Position numbers and translations under genes: made by a program
Notes under the pieces: model-generated
The model's database searches: none
Told to the model about the DNA's origin: nothing
The model's input: the letters and a program-made list of their open reading frames with translations, nothing else
Part shown: positions 1 through 8,377 of the stretch, piece after piece
Layout: the number at the start of each line of letters is the position of its first letter
How positions within the stretch are numbered: position 1 is the first letter of the stretch
Source of the DNA: Sphingomonadaceae bacterium
GTDB taxonomy: Bacteria > Pseudomonadota > Alphaproteobacteria > Sphingomonadales > Sphingomonadaceae
Length of the DNA: 50,586 nucleotides
Reading direction: 5' to 3'
Assembly (NCBI GenBank): GCA_947375105.1
Contig: CANCET010000004.1
Coordinates: 1-50,586 of the forward strand

Positions 1-180
1 GCCAACCTGACGTATGACTCGTCCTTCGGCGTCAAGACCAATGGCACCGTCACCTCCGGCACCTGCAATGTCGATGGCGCCGGCACCGGCACCCAGGCTG
101 CGGGCACGGTCAGCGGCACGCTGGCTTCGGTCGCCGCCGGCGAAACCAAGACGGTGTTGTTCCAAGCCACAATTAATTGA
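1..180 (+). CDS. C-terminal end of an exported repeat-type protein (partial)
   Basis: Frame 1 is open from the first base to a TGA at 178-180 and encodes 59 residues rich in Gly, Thr, Ser and Ala, ending in KTVLFQATIN. The alternating small and beta-branched residues resemble the end of a beta-sandwich domain of a secreted protein such as the DUF11 family. The start lies outside the window. A strong hairpin follows before the next gene, so this may be a separate transcription unit. The frame is certain, but the family is a guess. Confidence 0.6.
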   Translation, partial: ANLTYDSSFGVKTNGTVTSGTCNVDGAGTGTQAAGTVSGTLASVAAGETKTVLFQATIN

Positions 181-231
181 GCGGGGCCTAGGAGGCCTCC
201 CCTCAAGGAATTGAGGATCTCGGGATGTGCA

Positions 232-265
232 GGCGGCGGCTGGTCCGCAAGGACCAACCGCCGCC
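232..265 (+). terminator. Strong GC hairpin with GCAA tetraloop
   Basis: A 15-bp stem with one mismatch (arms 232-246 and 251-265) closes on the GNRA-type loop GCAA. There is no T-run after it, so it may be a factor-dependent terminator or an mRNA-stabilising hairpin between the partial gene and the large surface protein. Confidence 0.5.
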
Positions 266-302
266 CACCCCCTCGTTGCATTGAAAACAAAGACAAAACG
301 CC

Positions 303-3300
303 ATGACGGCAATTCGGAACAGGATCTGGGCATGCGCCGCGCTGCTTTTTGCAGCGCTGCTTGCCGTGACCAGCGTTCCGGCCGCGGCGAACACCATCAC
401 CAACACTGCGCATGCCCGCTGGAGCCAGGGCGATGCCGAAGTGACTGCCGATTCCAACGTGGTCACGTTCGATGTGGTGCGTGAAAACCCCAAAATTTCA
501 GTCCTCCCGCTGCCCGGCGGCTCGGACACCTTCACGATCGACGGCGGAATGTGCGCAGGCGCAGCGCTTCCCGCCGTACTCGTCGATGGCGCCGCCGCCG
601 ATCCGACCGATCCCACGACAATTTCGAGCATCACGGTCGGCCAGCCGGTCATCTTTAGACTCGTTTTGGCGCGCGTGGCGCTTGATCCCACGAAGGTCGA
701 CACAGTCAAAGTCTCGATCGTGTCCGCGAGCGGCGACCGCGAGCAAGTGACCGTCACCGAAACTGCGGCCGACAGCGGCGTGTTCTACGGCGCGATCCCC
801 ACAAGCGCGATCCCGCCCCAGCCCCGCGATGGCGATTGCAAGCTCAGCGTTTCGGGCGGCGACAAGGTCACTGTGCTTTACAACGGCGTAAGTGGCGACG
901 GGTCGGTGCTGAAAACCGCCGTGGACGTGCTCGCCGACCCCTATGGCCTTGTTTTCGATAGCGAAGATGCCGCCCCCATCGACGGTGCGCAAGTGACGCT
1001 GATCGATGTCGCGACCGGCCAGCCTGCGCACGTGTTTGCCGATGACGGCGTGACTGCCTGGCCATCGACGATCGTCACCGGCTCGCTGATCACCGACGGA
1101 GCGGGCCGCGCATGGCAAATGCCGGCCGGCGAGTACCGCTTTCCGCTGGCCGCCCTCGGCACGTATCGGCTGGTGGTGGTCCCACCCGACCCCTATACCG
1201 CACCATCGGCGCTCACACCGAAGAACTTCATTGGCCTGACGCGCCCTGATGGGGGCAATCTGGTTATTTCATCAGCATCTTATGGTGATGAACTGGCACT
1301 TTCCAACCCATCGCCTGTGCGCGTCGACATTCCGGTCGACCGGCCGCCGGTCGCCGTCAGCCTCGCCAAGGTCGCTTCACGCCAGGTTGCCCAGCCAGGC
1401 GATGCAGTGTTCTATACCGTGACGGTGCACAACACCGATCCGGACCGCGCCAAGCGCGGCGTGGTGCTAACCGATACACCTTCTTCCAGCCTGCGCCTGC
1501 GCGCGGGCACGATCCGTCTCGATGGTGCAAAGGCGCCAGCGGGCACAGTCACCGTGGCCGCGGACGGGCGCAATCTGACAATCGCCATCGGCACTATCGC
1601 ACCGGGCGCGACGCGCACGGTGACGTATGCAATGACTGTGCGGCCCGAAGCCTCGGCAGGCAACGCCGTTAACCGAATAGATGCTATTGATGCACGTGGA
1701 CTAACCGCAACGGCAAATTCAGCAGTCCGTATCGAGCGTGACAACCTTGCCACAACGATGACCCTGATCGGCCGTGTCACGCTCGGCGATTGTTCGGTTC
1801 CCAATGCGCGCAACGCGCCGCGTCCGGGACTAGGCGGCGTGCGCATCGTGCTGGAAGATGGCAGTTTCGCGCTGACCGATGCCGATGGCCGCTACCACTT
1901 CGAAGGCCTGATGCCCGGCACGCATGTCGTTCAGGCGCAGGCGATGACGCTGCCCGAGGGCGGCAAGTTCCTCGATTGCGCGCGTTCCACCCGCAGCGCG
2001 GGCAGCGCCTCGAGCCGCTTCGTGATGGGCCAGGGCGGCAGTCTTGCCGTGGCTGATTTCGCCGCAACGGTTCCAGCCGAAACGCTGGCTGCCGCCGCTG
2101 CTGCCGCCGAGGCCACCAAGCCCGACACCGACACCGACCGCGCGGCTGCCGGCGGCGAGACCGACTGGATCGCCATGGGTGACGGCCCGAGCGAGTTCCT
2201 GTTTCCGGCCGCGGATTACAACCCGCGTGCGCCCACCACACGCGTCGTGATCCGCCACCGCAAGGGGCAGACCGTGGCGCTGAAGATCGATGGCAAACCG
2301 GTCGACAAACTTGCCTTCGATGGCACCCAATCCTCAACGGCGGGCTATGCCGTGAGCGTTTGGCGCGGTTTGCCGCTGCCCGGCGAAGACACGCGCTTTG
2401 ACGCCGAGATCCGCGATTCCGCCGGAGCAGTCGTGCAAACGCTGTCCCGCACCGTGCACTTCGGCGCCACTCCGGCCCGTGTCGAGCTGGTGCCCGAACG
2501 CACGCACCTCGTTGCCGATGGCGCGACGCGGCCCGTGATCGCAGTGCGCGTGCTGGATCGCACGGGCCGCCCGGTCCACGCCGGCATTTCCGGCCCGATT
2601 GCGCTCTCCGCGCCTTACGAAAGCGCACAGGCGCTGGACGCCATGCAAAACCGCGTGCTTTCCGGCCTCGACCGCGCCCCGCCGACCTGGACCGTGAAGG
2701 GCGACGACGGCGTGGCGCTGATCGAACTTGCGCCGACCATGGTCAGCGGCGGGCTTGACCTTGCTTTCCAGTTCACCGACCGCGAAGTGAAGCGCAATCA
2801 GGTGCTCGAAACCTGGGTCGTTCCCGGCGAGGCGAAGTGGACGCTGGTCGGCCTGGCCGAAGGCGCGGTGGGCGCCAAGACGATCGCCGATCACATGCAG
2901 CGCAGCGGCCGCTTCGATAGCGATCTTGGCGATCACGCGCGCGTCGCATTTTACGCCAAGGGCCGGATCAAGGGCAAATGGCTGACCACTGTTGCCTATG
3001 ACAGCGCCAAGCAGCGCACCGAGCAGCGCCTGCTCGGCGGGCTCGATCCCAGGGCCTATTACACCGTGTTCGCGGACGGTTCGGACCGCCGCTTCGATGC
3101 CGCGAGCGTCAACAAGCTCTATGTGCGGATCGAAAGCGCGCGGATGCGAGCGATGTTCGGCGATTTCGACACCGGGTTCGATCACACCCAGCTCGGCCGT
3201 TACCAGCGCACCATGACCGGCGTGAAGGCCGAGGCGCGCCTCGGCAAGACGCGCACCGAAGCCTATGCCGCCAAGGTTGCCACGACCCACCGGCGCGATC

Positions 3301-5456
3301 AGATCCCCGGCGGCGGCATCAGTGGGCCTTATCAGCTGTCCAGCCGCGCGATCGTGCCGAACAGCGAGACGGTGACGATCGAAGTGCGTGACCGCTTCCG
3401 TTCGGAAGTCGTTGTTTCCAGCCAGGTGCTGACCCGCTTCCTTGATTACGACATCGACCTGCTGGCGGGCACGATCAGCTTCAAGCAGCCGGTGCTGAGC
3501 CGCGATGCGAACCTCAATCCGCAGACCATCGTGATCGACTATGAAATCGACGCGTTGAACGGCGGGGCATGGAACGCGGGCGCGCGCACCGAATGGCGCA
3601 GCAAATCGGAAAAGGTGCGCATTGGCGCGACTGCAATCAGCGATGCTTCGGCGAATGCGGGCGCGGCGGTCACGCGCACCAACCTCGGCGCGCTGGATGC
3701 CAAGGTCTCCATCGACAGCAAGACCGAAGTGCGCGCGGAAGCGGCGATGAGCCGCGCGACCGGTGGCAGCCCCGCTGGCACCGGCACCAAGGCGGCGTGG
3801 ATGATCGAGGCCGAGCGCCACGACGCGCGGTTCGACGTGCTGGCCTATATCCGCTCGCTCGATAGCAATTTCGGTGTGGGTCAGGTCAGCATCGGCGAGC
3901 TTGGCCGCCGCAAGATCGGTGTCGACACGCGCTACCGCCTGAGCCAGCAGTGGCTGATAAGCGCGACTGCGTGGCACGATACCTCGCTGATCGACGGTTC
4001 GAAGCGCAGCGCGATCCAGCTCGGAACGACGTGGAACAACCGCGGCACCGAAATGCGCCTCGGCGTGGCGCGCTACAGCGAAACGCTAGCTCAAGGTGCA
4101 GTGTTGGGCGCAACAGGGGGGTCCACGGGCGCGACCGGTGGCAGCAGCACGCTGATCGAGGCGGGCAGCACCAAGCGCCTGTTCGACAACAAGCTGGAGC
4201 TCAACGCCGCCGGCTCGATCTCGATCGGCAGCCGCGATGCGACGTCCTATCAGGCTCCGCGCTACCGGATCGGTGTGCGCTATTCGATCACGTCCGACAT
4301 CCGCCTGATCAGCGACTACGAGATCGGCAATGGCGGCCAGGGCGAGACGCGCACACTGCGCGGCGGCATCGAGATTGCCCCGTGGACGGGCGCGAAGATC
4401 GCCACGGTGATCGGCCAGCAAAGCACCAAAGGCGGGATCGCGAATGGCAATGCGGCGGATGCGGCCCCGGTCATCACGGAACAAGGCAAGCGCGCATTCG
4501 CATCCTATGGTCTTGCGCAGTCGCTGCCGATCAGCAAGGCCGTGACCATCGACGCGACGATCGACGGCAACAAGGTGATCGGCGGAAAGAGCGCGCTCGC
4601 CACCAATGGCGGCACAGCGGTGGTCGGCGCGAGCAGCCAGACCACGATTGCCGAGGACTTCACAGCTTATACGCTGGGCGCAACGTGGCGCGCGGGCCGC
4701 TGGAGCGCGACGATGCGCGGCGAACTGCGCAATGGCGAGCTTTCGAAGCGCAAGGGCTTCACGCTGGGCATGATCCGCCAGATGGGTGAAGGCAGCGTTG
4801 TCGGCGGTGCGGTAACCTGGGCTTCGATGCGCGATATCAGCGGCGTGGCCAGCGATGTCAGCAGCGCCGCGATCTCCATCGCACACCGCCCGGCGGCATC
4901 GGCCTTCGCGTTTCTGAGCAAGCTGGAATACCGCAGCGATCGGATTTCCGGCGTACCGACGACCAGCACCGATCCTGCCGCCGGTGCCGGAACCGCGCTC
5001 GATGTGAACGGCAATGCCCGCTCGCGCAGGATCGTCGCCAGCTTCTCCGGCGATTGGGCCCCCACGGGCCGCGTCGAGGGCGAGCAGGTGCAGCGCACCG
5101 AAATTGGCGTGTTCGTGGCAGCGCGGCACAATCTTGATCGATATCAGGGGTTTGATCTGGCCGGGACAACCGTGCTTGGCGGGGTGGATGCGCGCATCGG
5201 CATCGGCAAACGCATCGAAGTGGGCGGCAGCGCCACGGTGCGCCGCAGCCTTTCGGATGGAACCACATCGTTCGCGGTCGGCCCGCAGATCGGCATCGTT
5301 CCGGCCGACAACGTGATGGTCGTGATCGGCTATAATCTCGCCGGTTTCCGTGACCGCGATTTCGCGGCAGCACGCAGCACCACCAAGGGTCTGTTCGCCA
5401 CGATGCGCATGAAGTTCGATGCGGGCAGCCTCGGCTTTCTCGGCATCGGTCGCTAA
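303..5456 (+). CDS. Very large DUF11 / outer-membrane barrel protein
   Basis: This is a 1717-residue exported protein. Residues 1-29 form a signal peptide ending in VPAAA. Early beta-sandwich regions follow. A DUF11-type domain lies near residues 350-480 (VSLAKVASRQVAQPGDAVFYT). A carboxypeptidase-regulatory/SdrD-B-like domain lies near 500-560 (DADGRYHFEGLMPG). From about residue 840 there is a long region typical of outer-membrane barrels, with AFYAKGRIKGKWLTTVAYDS, FGDFDTGFDH and many alternating strands. The end resembles a last barrel strand (GLFATMRMKFD). Known relatives are large DUF11/barrel proteins of unknown function in Gram-negative bacteria. Because it lies just upstream of the pilin-like genes on the same strand, it could be a surface anchor or adhesin for that system, which is inference. 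The ATG at 303 was chosen because it places the signal peptide at the N-terminus; no clear ribosome site is visible. Confidence 0.85.
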   Translation: MTAIRNRIWACAALLFAALLAVTSVPAAANTITNTAHARWSQGDAEVTADSNVVTFDVVRENPKISVLPLPGGSDTFTIDGGMCAGAALPAVLVDGAAADPTDPTTISSITVGQPVIFRLVLARVALDPTKVDTVKVSIVSASGDREQVTVTETAADSGVFYGAIPTSAIPPQPRDGDCKLSVSGGDKVTVLYNGVSGDGSVLKTAVDVLADPYGLVFDSEDAAPIDGAQVTLIDVATGQPAHVFADDGVTAWPSTIVTGSLITDGAGRAWQMPAGEYRFPLAALGTYRLVVVPPDPYTAPSALTPKNFIGLTRPDGGNLVISSASYGDELALSNPSPVRVDIPVDRPPVAVSLAKVASRQVAQPGDAVFYTVTVHNTDPDRAKRGVVLTDTPSSSLRLRAGTIRLDGAKAPAGTVTVAADGRNLTIAIGTIAPGATRTVTYAMTVRPEASAGNAVNRIDAIDARGLTATANSAVRIERDNLATTMTLIGRVTLGDCSVPNARNAPRPGLGGVRIVLEDGSFALTDADGRYHFEGLMPGTHVVQAQAMTLPEGGKFLDCARSTRSAGSASSRFVMGQGGSLAVADFAATVPAETLAAAAAAAEATKPDTDTDRAAAGGETDWIAMGDGPSEFLFPAADYNPRAPTTRVVIRHRKGQTVALKIDGKPVDKLAFDGTQSSTAGYAVSVWRGLPLPGEDTRFDAEIRDSAGAVVQTLSRTVHFGATPARVELVPERTHLVADGATRPVIAVRVLDRTGRPVHAGISGPIALSAPYESAQALDAMQNRVLSGLDRAPPTWTVKGDDGVALIELAPTMVSGGLDLAFQFTDREVKRNQVLETWVVPGEAKWTLVGLAEGAVGAKTIADHMQRSGRFDSDLGDHARVAFYAKGRIKGKWLTTVAYDSAKQRTEQRLLGGLDPRAYYTVFADGSDRRFDAASVNKLYVRIESARMRAMFGDFDTGFDHTQLGRYQRTMTGVKAEARLGKTRTEAYAAKVATTHRRDQIPGGGISGPYQLSSRAIVPNSETVTIEVRDRFRSEVVVSSQVLTRFLDYDIDLLAGTISFKQPVLSRDANLNPQTIVIDYEIDALNGGAWNAGARTEWRSKSEKVRIGATAISDASANAGAAVTRTNLGALDAKVSIDSKTEVRAEAAMSRATGGSPAGTGTKAAWMIEAERHDARFDVLAYIRSLDSNFGVGQVSIGELGRRKIGVDTRYRLSQQWLISATAWHDTSLIDGSKRSAIQLGTTWNNRGTEMRLGVARYSETLAQGAVLGATGGSTGATGGSSTLIEAGSTKRLFDNKLELNAAGSISIGSRDATSYQAPRYRIGVRYSITSDIRLISDYEIGNGGQGETRTLRGGIEIAPWTGAKIATVIGQQSTKGGIANGNAADAAPVITEQGKRAFASYGLAQSLPISKAVTIDATIDGNKVIGGKSALATNGGTAVVGASSQTTIAEDFTAYTLGATWRAGRWSATMRGELRNGELSKRKGFTLGMIRQMGEGSVVGGAVTWASMRDISGVASDVSSAAISIAHRPAASAFAFLSKLEYRSDRISGVPTTSTDPAAGAGTALDVNGNARSRRIVASFSGDWAPTGRVEGEQVQRTEIGVFVAARHNLDRYQGFDLAGTTVLGGVDARIGIGKRIEVGGSATVRRSLSDGTTSFAVGPQIGIVPADNVMVVIGYNLAGFRDRDFAAARSTTKGLFATMRMKFDAGSLGFLGIGR

Positions 5457-5583
5457 ACCGGGCCATTAAGAGCCGCAGCCAGTGCGTGCCGGAGCGGGAC
5501 GGGCCGCGTCCGTGCACTTGTCGCCGTCTCCCGCGCAGCCTATCGTGTGCAACAATGCTTCGCTGCTTGCGCAGGAATGGCCA

Positions 5584-6183
5584 GTGCTCCGGGTTTGTCA
5601 CGCTTTCCAGATCGAACCGACCCGCTGGACGACAGCGGCCCTGTTCGCTGCGGCCCTGTTCGCTGCGGCCCTGTTCGCTGCGGCCTTGGCCAGCACTGCC
5701 GTCCCTGCCCGCGCCGCCCCACCGTCCGTCAGCCTGACGGCGGACCAGACACTGCGATTTGGCAGCTTTTTCACCGATACTACGGGCTCGAGAACAGTAT
5801 CCGCAACCGGATCGGTTACTGGCTCCGCGATCGTCCCGCTTGCGGGCGCTGCGCCCGGGCCAGCGCAGTTCACCTTCAGCTATGATCGCGGCAACAATGC
5901 CAGCGTCACGTATTCGCTGCTCATTTCGGTGCTGGTGCCGAGCACCGCAAGCCAGGTCTCCGGCGGGGTCAGCGGCACGATCGCGCAGTTCGATACCGAT
6001 CTGCCCGGCGTGAGTTCGTTGTTGCCGGGCCAGAGCACGCAAGTGACATTGGTCGGCTGCCAGCGCCGCATCTGCACGCGCACCTTCCGCGTCGGCGGCA
6101 CGTTGCAAGTCGCGCGGAGTACCGGCGGAGCAGATCTCGCCATCCCGCTGCCCATCGTCGTTACCGTGTTGGCGGAACTGTGA
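5584..6183 (+). CDS. DUF4402-like pilin subunit with tandem repeat in its signal peptide
   Basis: This is a 199-residue exported protein. The GTG start at 5584 is preferred because AGGA lies 7 bases upstream (5573-5576) and it gives a sensible signal peptide. An upstream GTG at 5482 would add 34 unlikely residues. The hydrophobic core contains LFAAA three times in a row, encoded by three perfect 15-bp repeats (5641-5685), followed by the likely cleavage site VPARA. The mature part has the LRFGSF motif near its N-terminus and a VGGTL motif near its C-terminus, both shared with the downstream DUF4402 proteins. It carries two Cys (GCQRRIC) that could form a disulfide. Its stop overlaps the next start by one base, so the two are translationally coupled. 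Confidence 0.75.
   Translation: MLRVCHAFQIEPTRWTTAALFAAALFAAALFAAALASTAVPARAAPPSVSLTADQTLRFGSFFTDTTGSRTVSATGSVTGSAIVPLAGAAPGPAQFTFSYDRGNNASVTYSLLISVLVPSTASQVSGGVSGTIAQFDTDLPGVSSLLPGQSTQVTLVGCQRRICTRTFRVGGTLQVARSTGGADLAIPLPIVVTVLAEL
5641..5685 (+). repeat. Three perfect 15-bp tandem repeats in a signal-peptide coding region
   Basis: The unit CTGTTCGCTGCGGCC occurs three times without change. Each unit adds five residues (LFAAA) to the hydrophobic core of the signal peptide, so copy-number change would keep the reading frame. Confidence 0.9.
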
Positions 6184-6758
6184 TGCGGGACCTTGTTCCT
6201 GCGGCCTATGCCGCCGCGCTCGCTGCCACCTTGATTGCCTCACCTGCGCTCGCCGCCAGTGTGCAAAGCGCCACGGCGCAGGGACAAGTCGCCGCCGTCA
6301 TCGTCGAACCGATCATGGCGGTCGCGCTGAATGATCTCGACTTCGGCTCGCTAACGTCCTCGTCCACGACCAGCGGGTCCATCACGGTCGATTCACTTGG
6401 TGTTGCCACCTATTCCGGCGGAGCTGCACCGGCCTGTGCAGGCGGCGGCGCCTGCGCTGGCATAGCGCCTGCACGTTTCCTCGTCAGCGGCGAGGCCAGC
6501 CGCAGCTATATGGTGAGCGCGCCGACCCAGATCGTCGCCAGTGGTACGCTGATCGCAGGCGGCGGTAGTGCGCGCGACCTCTCCATCGATGAACTGAGCG
6601 TCCATCTGGACAGCCATGCCGGCAGCATTACCTCGATCGGCCAACTCGATGAAAAGGGCGAGGACCGCATCGCCATTGGCGGCCGCCTGACTGTGCCTGC
6701 AGGTACGGCGCCCGCACATTACCGCGCCACGCTGACGATCATGGTGACATACAGCTGA
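6183..6758 (+). CDS. DUF4402 pilin-like subunit
   Basis: This is a 191-residue exported protein. The ATG at 6183 overlaps the previous stop (TGATG), which indicates coupling. The signal peptide ends in ASPALA. The mature part shows the DUF4402 pattern of VEPIMAVALNDLDFGSL, a mid-domain FLVSGEASRSYMV and a final GGRLTVPAGTAPAHYRATL strand, ending in a hydrophobic/aromatic VTYS. It also has a Cys pair in a Gly/Ala-rich insertion (CAGGGACAG). DUF4402 proteins are small secreted beta-rich proteins often found beside pilus chaperones and ushers, and a structural-subunit role is inferred from this context. It is more divergent than the three close paralogues downstream and may be a minor or tip subunit. 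Confidence 0.8.
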   Translation: MRDLVPAAYAAALAATLIASPALAASVQSATAQGQVAAVIVEPIMAVALNDLDFGSLTSSSTTSGSITVDSLGVATYSGGAAPACAGGGACAGIAPARFLVSGEASRSYMVSAPTQIVASGTLIAGGGSARDLSIDELSVHLDSHAGSITSIGQLDEKGEDRIAIGGRLTVPAGTAPAHYRATLTIMVTYS

Positions 6759-6806
6759 TCGGCCAACCGGCGCACGTGCGGCCTCTTTCCGAGGCGCTTA
6801 CCTTTC

Positions 6807-6861
6807 ATTAACCATATATACCTAGGAAATTTACGTATGAGGACGCCGGGGCAGCCCGGCC
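6807..6861 (+). promoter_or_regulatory. Conserved upstream block with CtrA-like site, copy 1
   Basis: The block starts with TTAACCAT (6808-6815), the full half-site associated with the alphaproteobacterial regulator CtrA. A CCTAGG and a TTTACGTAT element follow, then a small GC hairpin (GCCGGG...CCCGGC). A nearly identical block lies at 7648-7701 before a paralogous gene. It probably contains the promoter and 5' leader of the gene at 6916. Confidence 0.55.
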
Positions 6862-6915
6862 TCTCAAGCCACGCCGCATGTCCGGTGTGGGCGAAAGGGA
6901 CCAGGAGTTAAACCG

Positions 6916-7413
6916 GTGAACAGATTATTCCCCGCAGCGCTAATCGCGCTGGTTGCAACCACCCCCGCCCTCGCGGCTCCCGGCAACACGGCGACCGCCA
7001 CGGGCACGGCCACGGCGACCGTCGTTGCGCCAATCGTACTCACCCACCCGGCTTCGGCCAGCCTCAACTTCGGCCGCTTCACTCGCGGAACGGGCGGCAC
7101 GGTGACAGTGACGGCGGCGGGCGCGGGTTCGATCGGCAGCGATGTGACGTTCATTCCCGGATCGACCACCTCGGCCGACAGCTTTACTGTCGCGGGCGAT
7201 GCCAACCGTTCGTACTCGATCGCGACGACCAGCGGCAACGTGACCTCGGGCGCGACCAACCTCGCGTTCACCACCACGCCTTCGGCCGGCACTGCATCGC
7301 TCAGCGCGACCGGCACCGGCAGCTTCACGGTTGGCGGCACGCTGACGGTGACCGGCACAGCACCGACCGGCGCCTATTCAGGCACTTACACGGCAACGGT
7401 CTCCTACAACTGA
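6916..7413 (+). CDS. DUF4402 major-type pilin subunit A1
   Basis: This is a 165-residue exported protein starting at GTG 6916, with AGGAG about 8 bases upstream. The signal peptide ends in TTPALA. The mature part is composed mostly of Gly, Thr, Ser, Ala and Val with no Cys. Landmarks are APIVLTHPASASLNFGRFT, DSFTVAGDANRSYSI, and the ending GTYTATVSYN. It is very similar across its length to the proteins at 7774 and 9391, so the three are recent paralogues and are probably interchangeable or co-assembled subunits. An alternating aromatic/hydrophobic C-terminus is what chaperone-bound pilins show, but whether donor-strand assembly applies here is inferred. Confidence 0.85.
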   Translation: MNRLFPAALIALVATTPALAAPGNTATATGTATATVVAPIVLTHPASASLNFGRFTRGTGGTVTVTAAGAGSIGSDVTFIPGSTTSADSFTVAGDANRSYSIATTSGNVTSGATNLAFTTTPSAGTASLSATGTGSFTVGGTLTVTGTAPTGAYSGTYTATVSYN

Positions 7414-7458
7414 CCGCGCGCGCGGCGGGCAGGCGTACGCGCCAGGTACTGCGCAAAG

Positions 7459-7466
7459 ATGGTTAA
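7459..7466 (-). promoter_or_regulatory. CtrA-like half-site
   Basis: ATGGTTAA is the reverse complement of TTAACCAT, and a further TTAACC lies 18 bases on. A site upstream of a pilin gene would fit cell-cycle control of surface structures. The site is short, so chance occurrence is possible. Confidence 0.4.
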
Positions 7467-7555
7467 TAATTTAGCTAAAGCTTAACCAGGCGGCACGCTG
7501 CGCGTGACCGCCCGATGGTGTTGGCCGGCCGACAGCTTTGCATAGATTTTTTTCT

Positions 7556-7581
7556 ATTTTTCAATGTTATGATTGAAAAAT
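7556..7581. promoter_or_regulatory. Perfect AT-rich inverted repeat (10-bp arms, 6-base spacer)
   Basis: The arms ATTTTTCAAT and ATTGAAAAAT match perfectly around GTTATG, standing out in a GC-rich region. It may be an operator for a dimeric regulator or a weak terminator for the preceding subunit gene about 140 bp upstream. Confidence 0.5.
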
Positions 7582-7647
7582 ATTTCATGCACACCGGGCC
7601 AAGGCAAGCCGAAATCTTTGCAAAAGGCTCTTAAAAGCAAACCATTT

Positions 7648-7701
7648 ATTAACCATATTTCCTTAGGCCTTTTACGTATCAGAGCGCCGGAAGGCCCGGC
7701 C
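7648..7701 (+). promoter_or_regulatory. Conserved upstream block with CtrA-like site, copy 2
   Basis: TTAACCAT (7649-7656), CCTTAGG, TTTACGTAT and a CGCCGG/CCCGGCC segment occur in the same order and spacing as at 6807-6861. It lies 73 bp before the GTG start at 7774, so it is likely the promoter plus leader of that gene. Confidence 0.55.
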
Positions 7702-7773
7702 GCTGATGAACAGGCATTTACCAGCTCCAAGACCGGGACGGTGCGGGGCAAACAGCAATCAGGAGCACTCGAC

Positions 7774-8283
7774 GTGAAGAAGATCATTCTCGCATCCACC
7801 CTCGCCGCCATTGGCGCCCTTGCGGCGGCAACCCCCGCTTTCGCCGGTTCGGGCAACACCTCGACCGCAACGGGTACCGCCACAGCGACCATCGTAGCAC
7901 CGATCGTGCTGACCCACCCTGCGGCCGCCAGCCTCAACTTCGGGCGCTTCACCACCGGCACTGGCGGCACCGTGACCGTGACCGCAGCGGGCACCGGATC
8001 GGTGGGCAGCGATGTCACGTTCGTCCCGGGATCGACCAATTCGGCTGACTCGTTCACCGTCGCGGGCGATGCCAGCCGTTCGTTCTCGATCACGACGACC
8101 GGCGGCAACGTGACCTCGGGCGCGACCAATCTCGCGTTCACCACCACGCCTTCGGCGGCAACAGCTGCACTGAGCGGCACCGGCACCGCCAGCTTCACGG
8201 TCGGCGGCACGCTGACCGTGACCGGCACGGCACCGGCAGGTGCCTACACCGGCACCTACTCCGCCACCGTCACCTATAACTGA
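7774..8283 (+). CDS. DUF4402 major-type pilin subunit A2
   Basis: This is a 169-residue exported protein. The GTG at 7774 is chosen over an upstream start at 7573 because AGGAG lies at 7761-7765 and the N-terminus MKKIILASTLAAIG is a clean signal peptide shared with the paralogue at 9391. The signal peptide ends in ATPAFA. The mature domain repeats the landmarks of the neighbour at 6916, including LTHPAAASLNFGRFTTGTGG and DSFTVAGDASRSFSI, and ends in GTYSATVTYN. It is followed by a perfect 12-bp hairpin and then a divergent DUF4402 gene. The hairpin position suggests that this gene makes more product than the next one, as for a major pilin. Confidence 0.87.
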   Translation: MKKIILASTLAAIGALAAATPAFAGSGNTSTATGTATATIVAPIVLTHPAAASLNFGRFTTGTGGTVTVTAAGTGSVGSDVTFVPGSTNSADSFTVAGDASRSFSITTTGGNVTSGATNLAFTTTPSAATAALSGTGTASFTVGGTLTVTGTAPAGAYTGTYSATVTYN

Positions 8284-8309
8284 TTCAGGCAACTGATCCC
8301 GGGATCGTT

Positions 8310-8337
8310 CCGGCTGCCGCCTGGAGGCGGCAGCCGG
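8310..8337 (+). terminator. Perfect 12-bp hairpin between pilin genes A2 and B1
   Basis: The arms 8310-8321 and 8326-8337 pair perfectly around TGGA, with no T-run. It probably stabilises the 3' end of the major subunit message or partly terminates transcription, lowering expression of the downstream minor subunit. Confidence 0.65.
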
Positions 8338-8377
8338 GCTCCCGGAAAACGTTTCCCCATATCGTTCAGGCCTTGCC

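Larger units (their letters stand above)
7414..7773. other. 360-bp AT-rich regulatory gap before pilin gene A2
   Basis: There is no convincing gene here. The gap holds an inverted CtrA-like site ATGGTTAA (7459-7466), an AT-rich perfect inverted repeat (7556-7581), and the conserved promoter block (7648-7701). The base composition is clearly lower in GC than the genes on both sides. Confidence 0.6.

Noticed and set aside
2334..3977. 547-codon minus-strand frame inside the large DUF11/barrel protein gene
   Set aside because: It has no recognisable protein pattern. It mirrors codon bias of the real gene on the + strand.
7573..7773. N-terminal extension of the pilin gene at 7774
   Set aside because: The extra 67 residues cover the conserved promoter block and AT-rich repeat, and a clean signal peptide with ribosome site begins at 7774.
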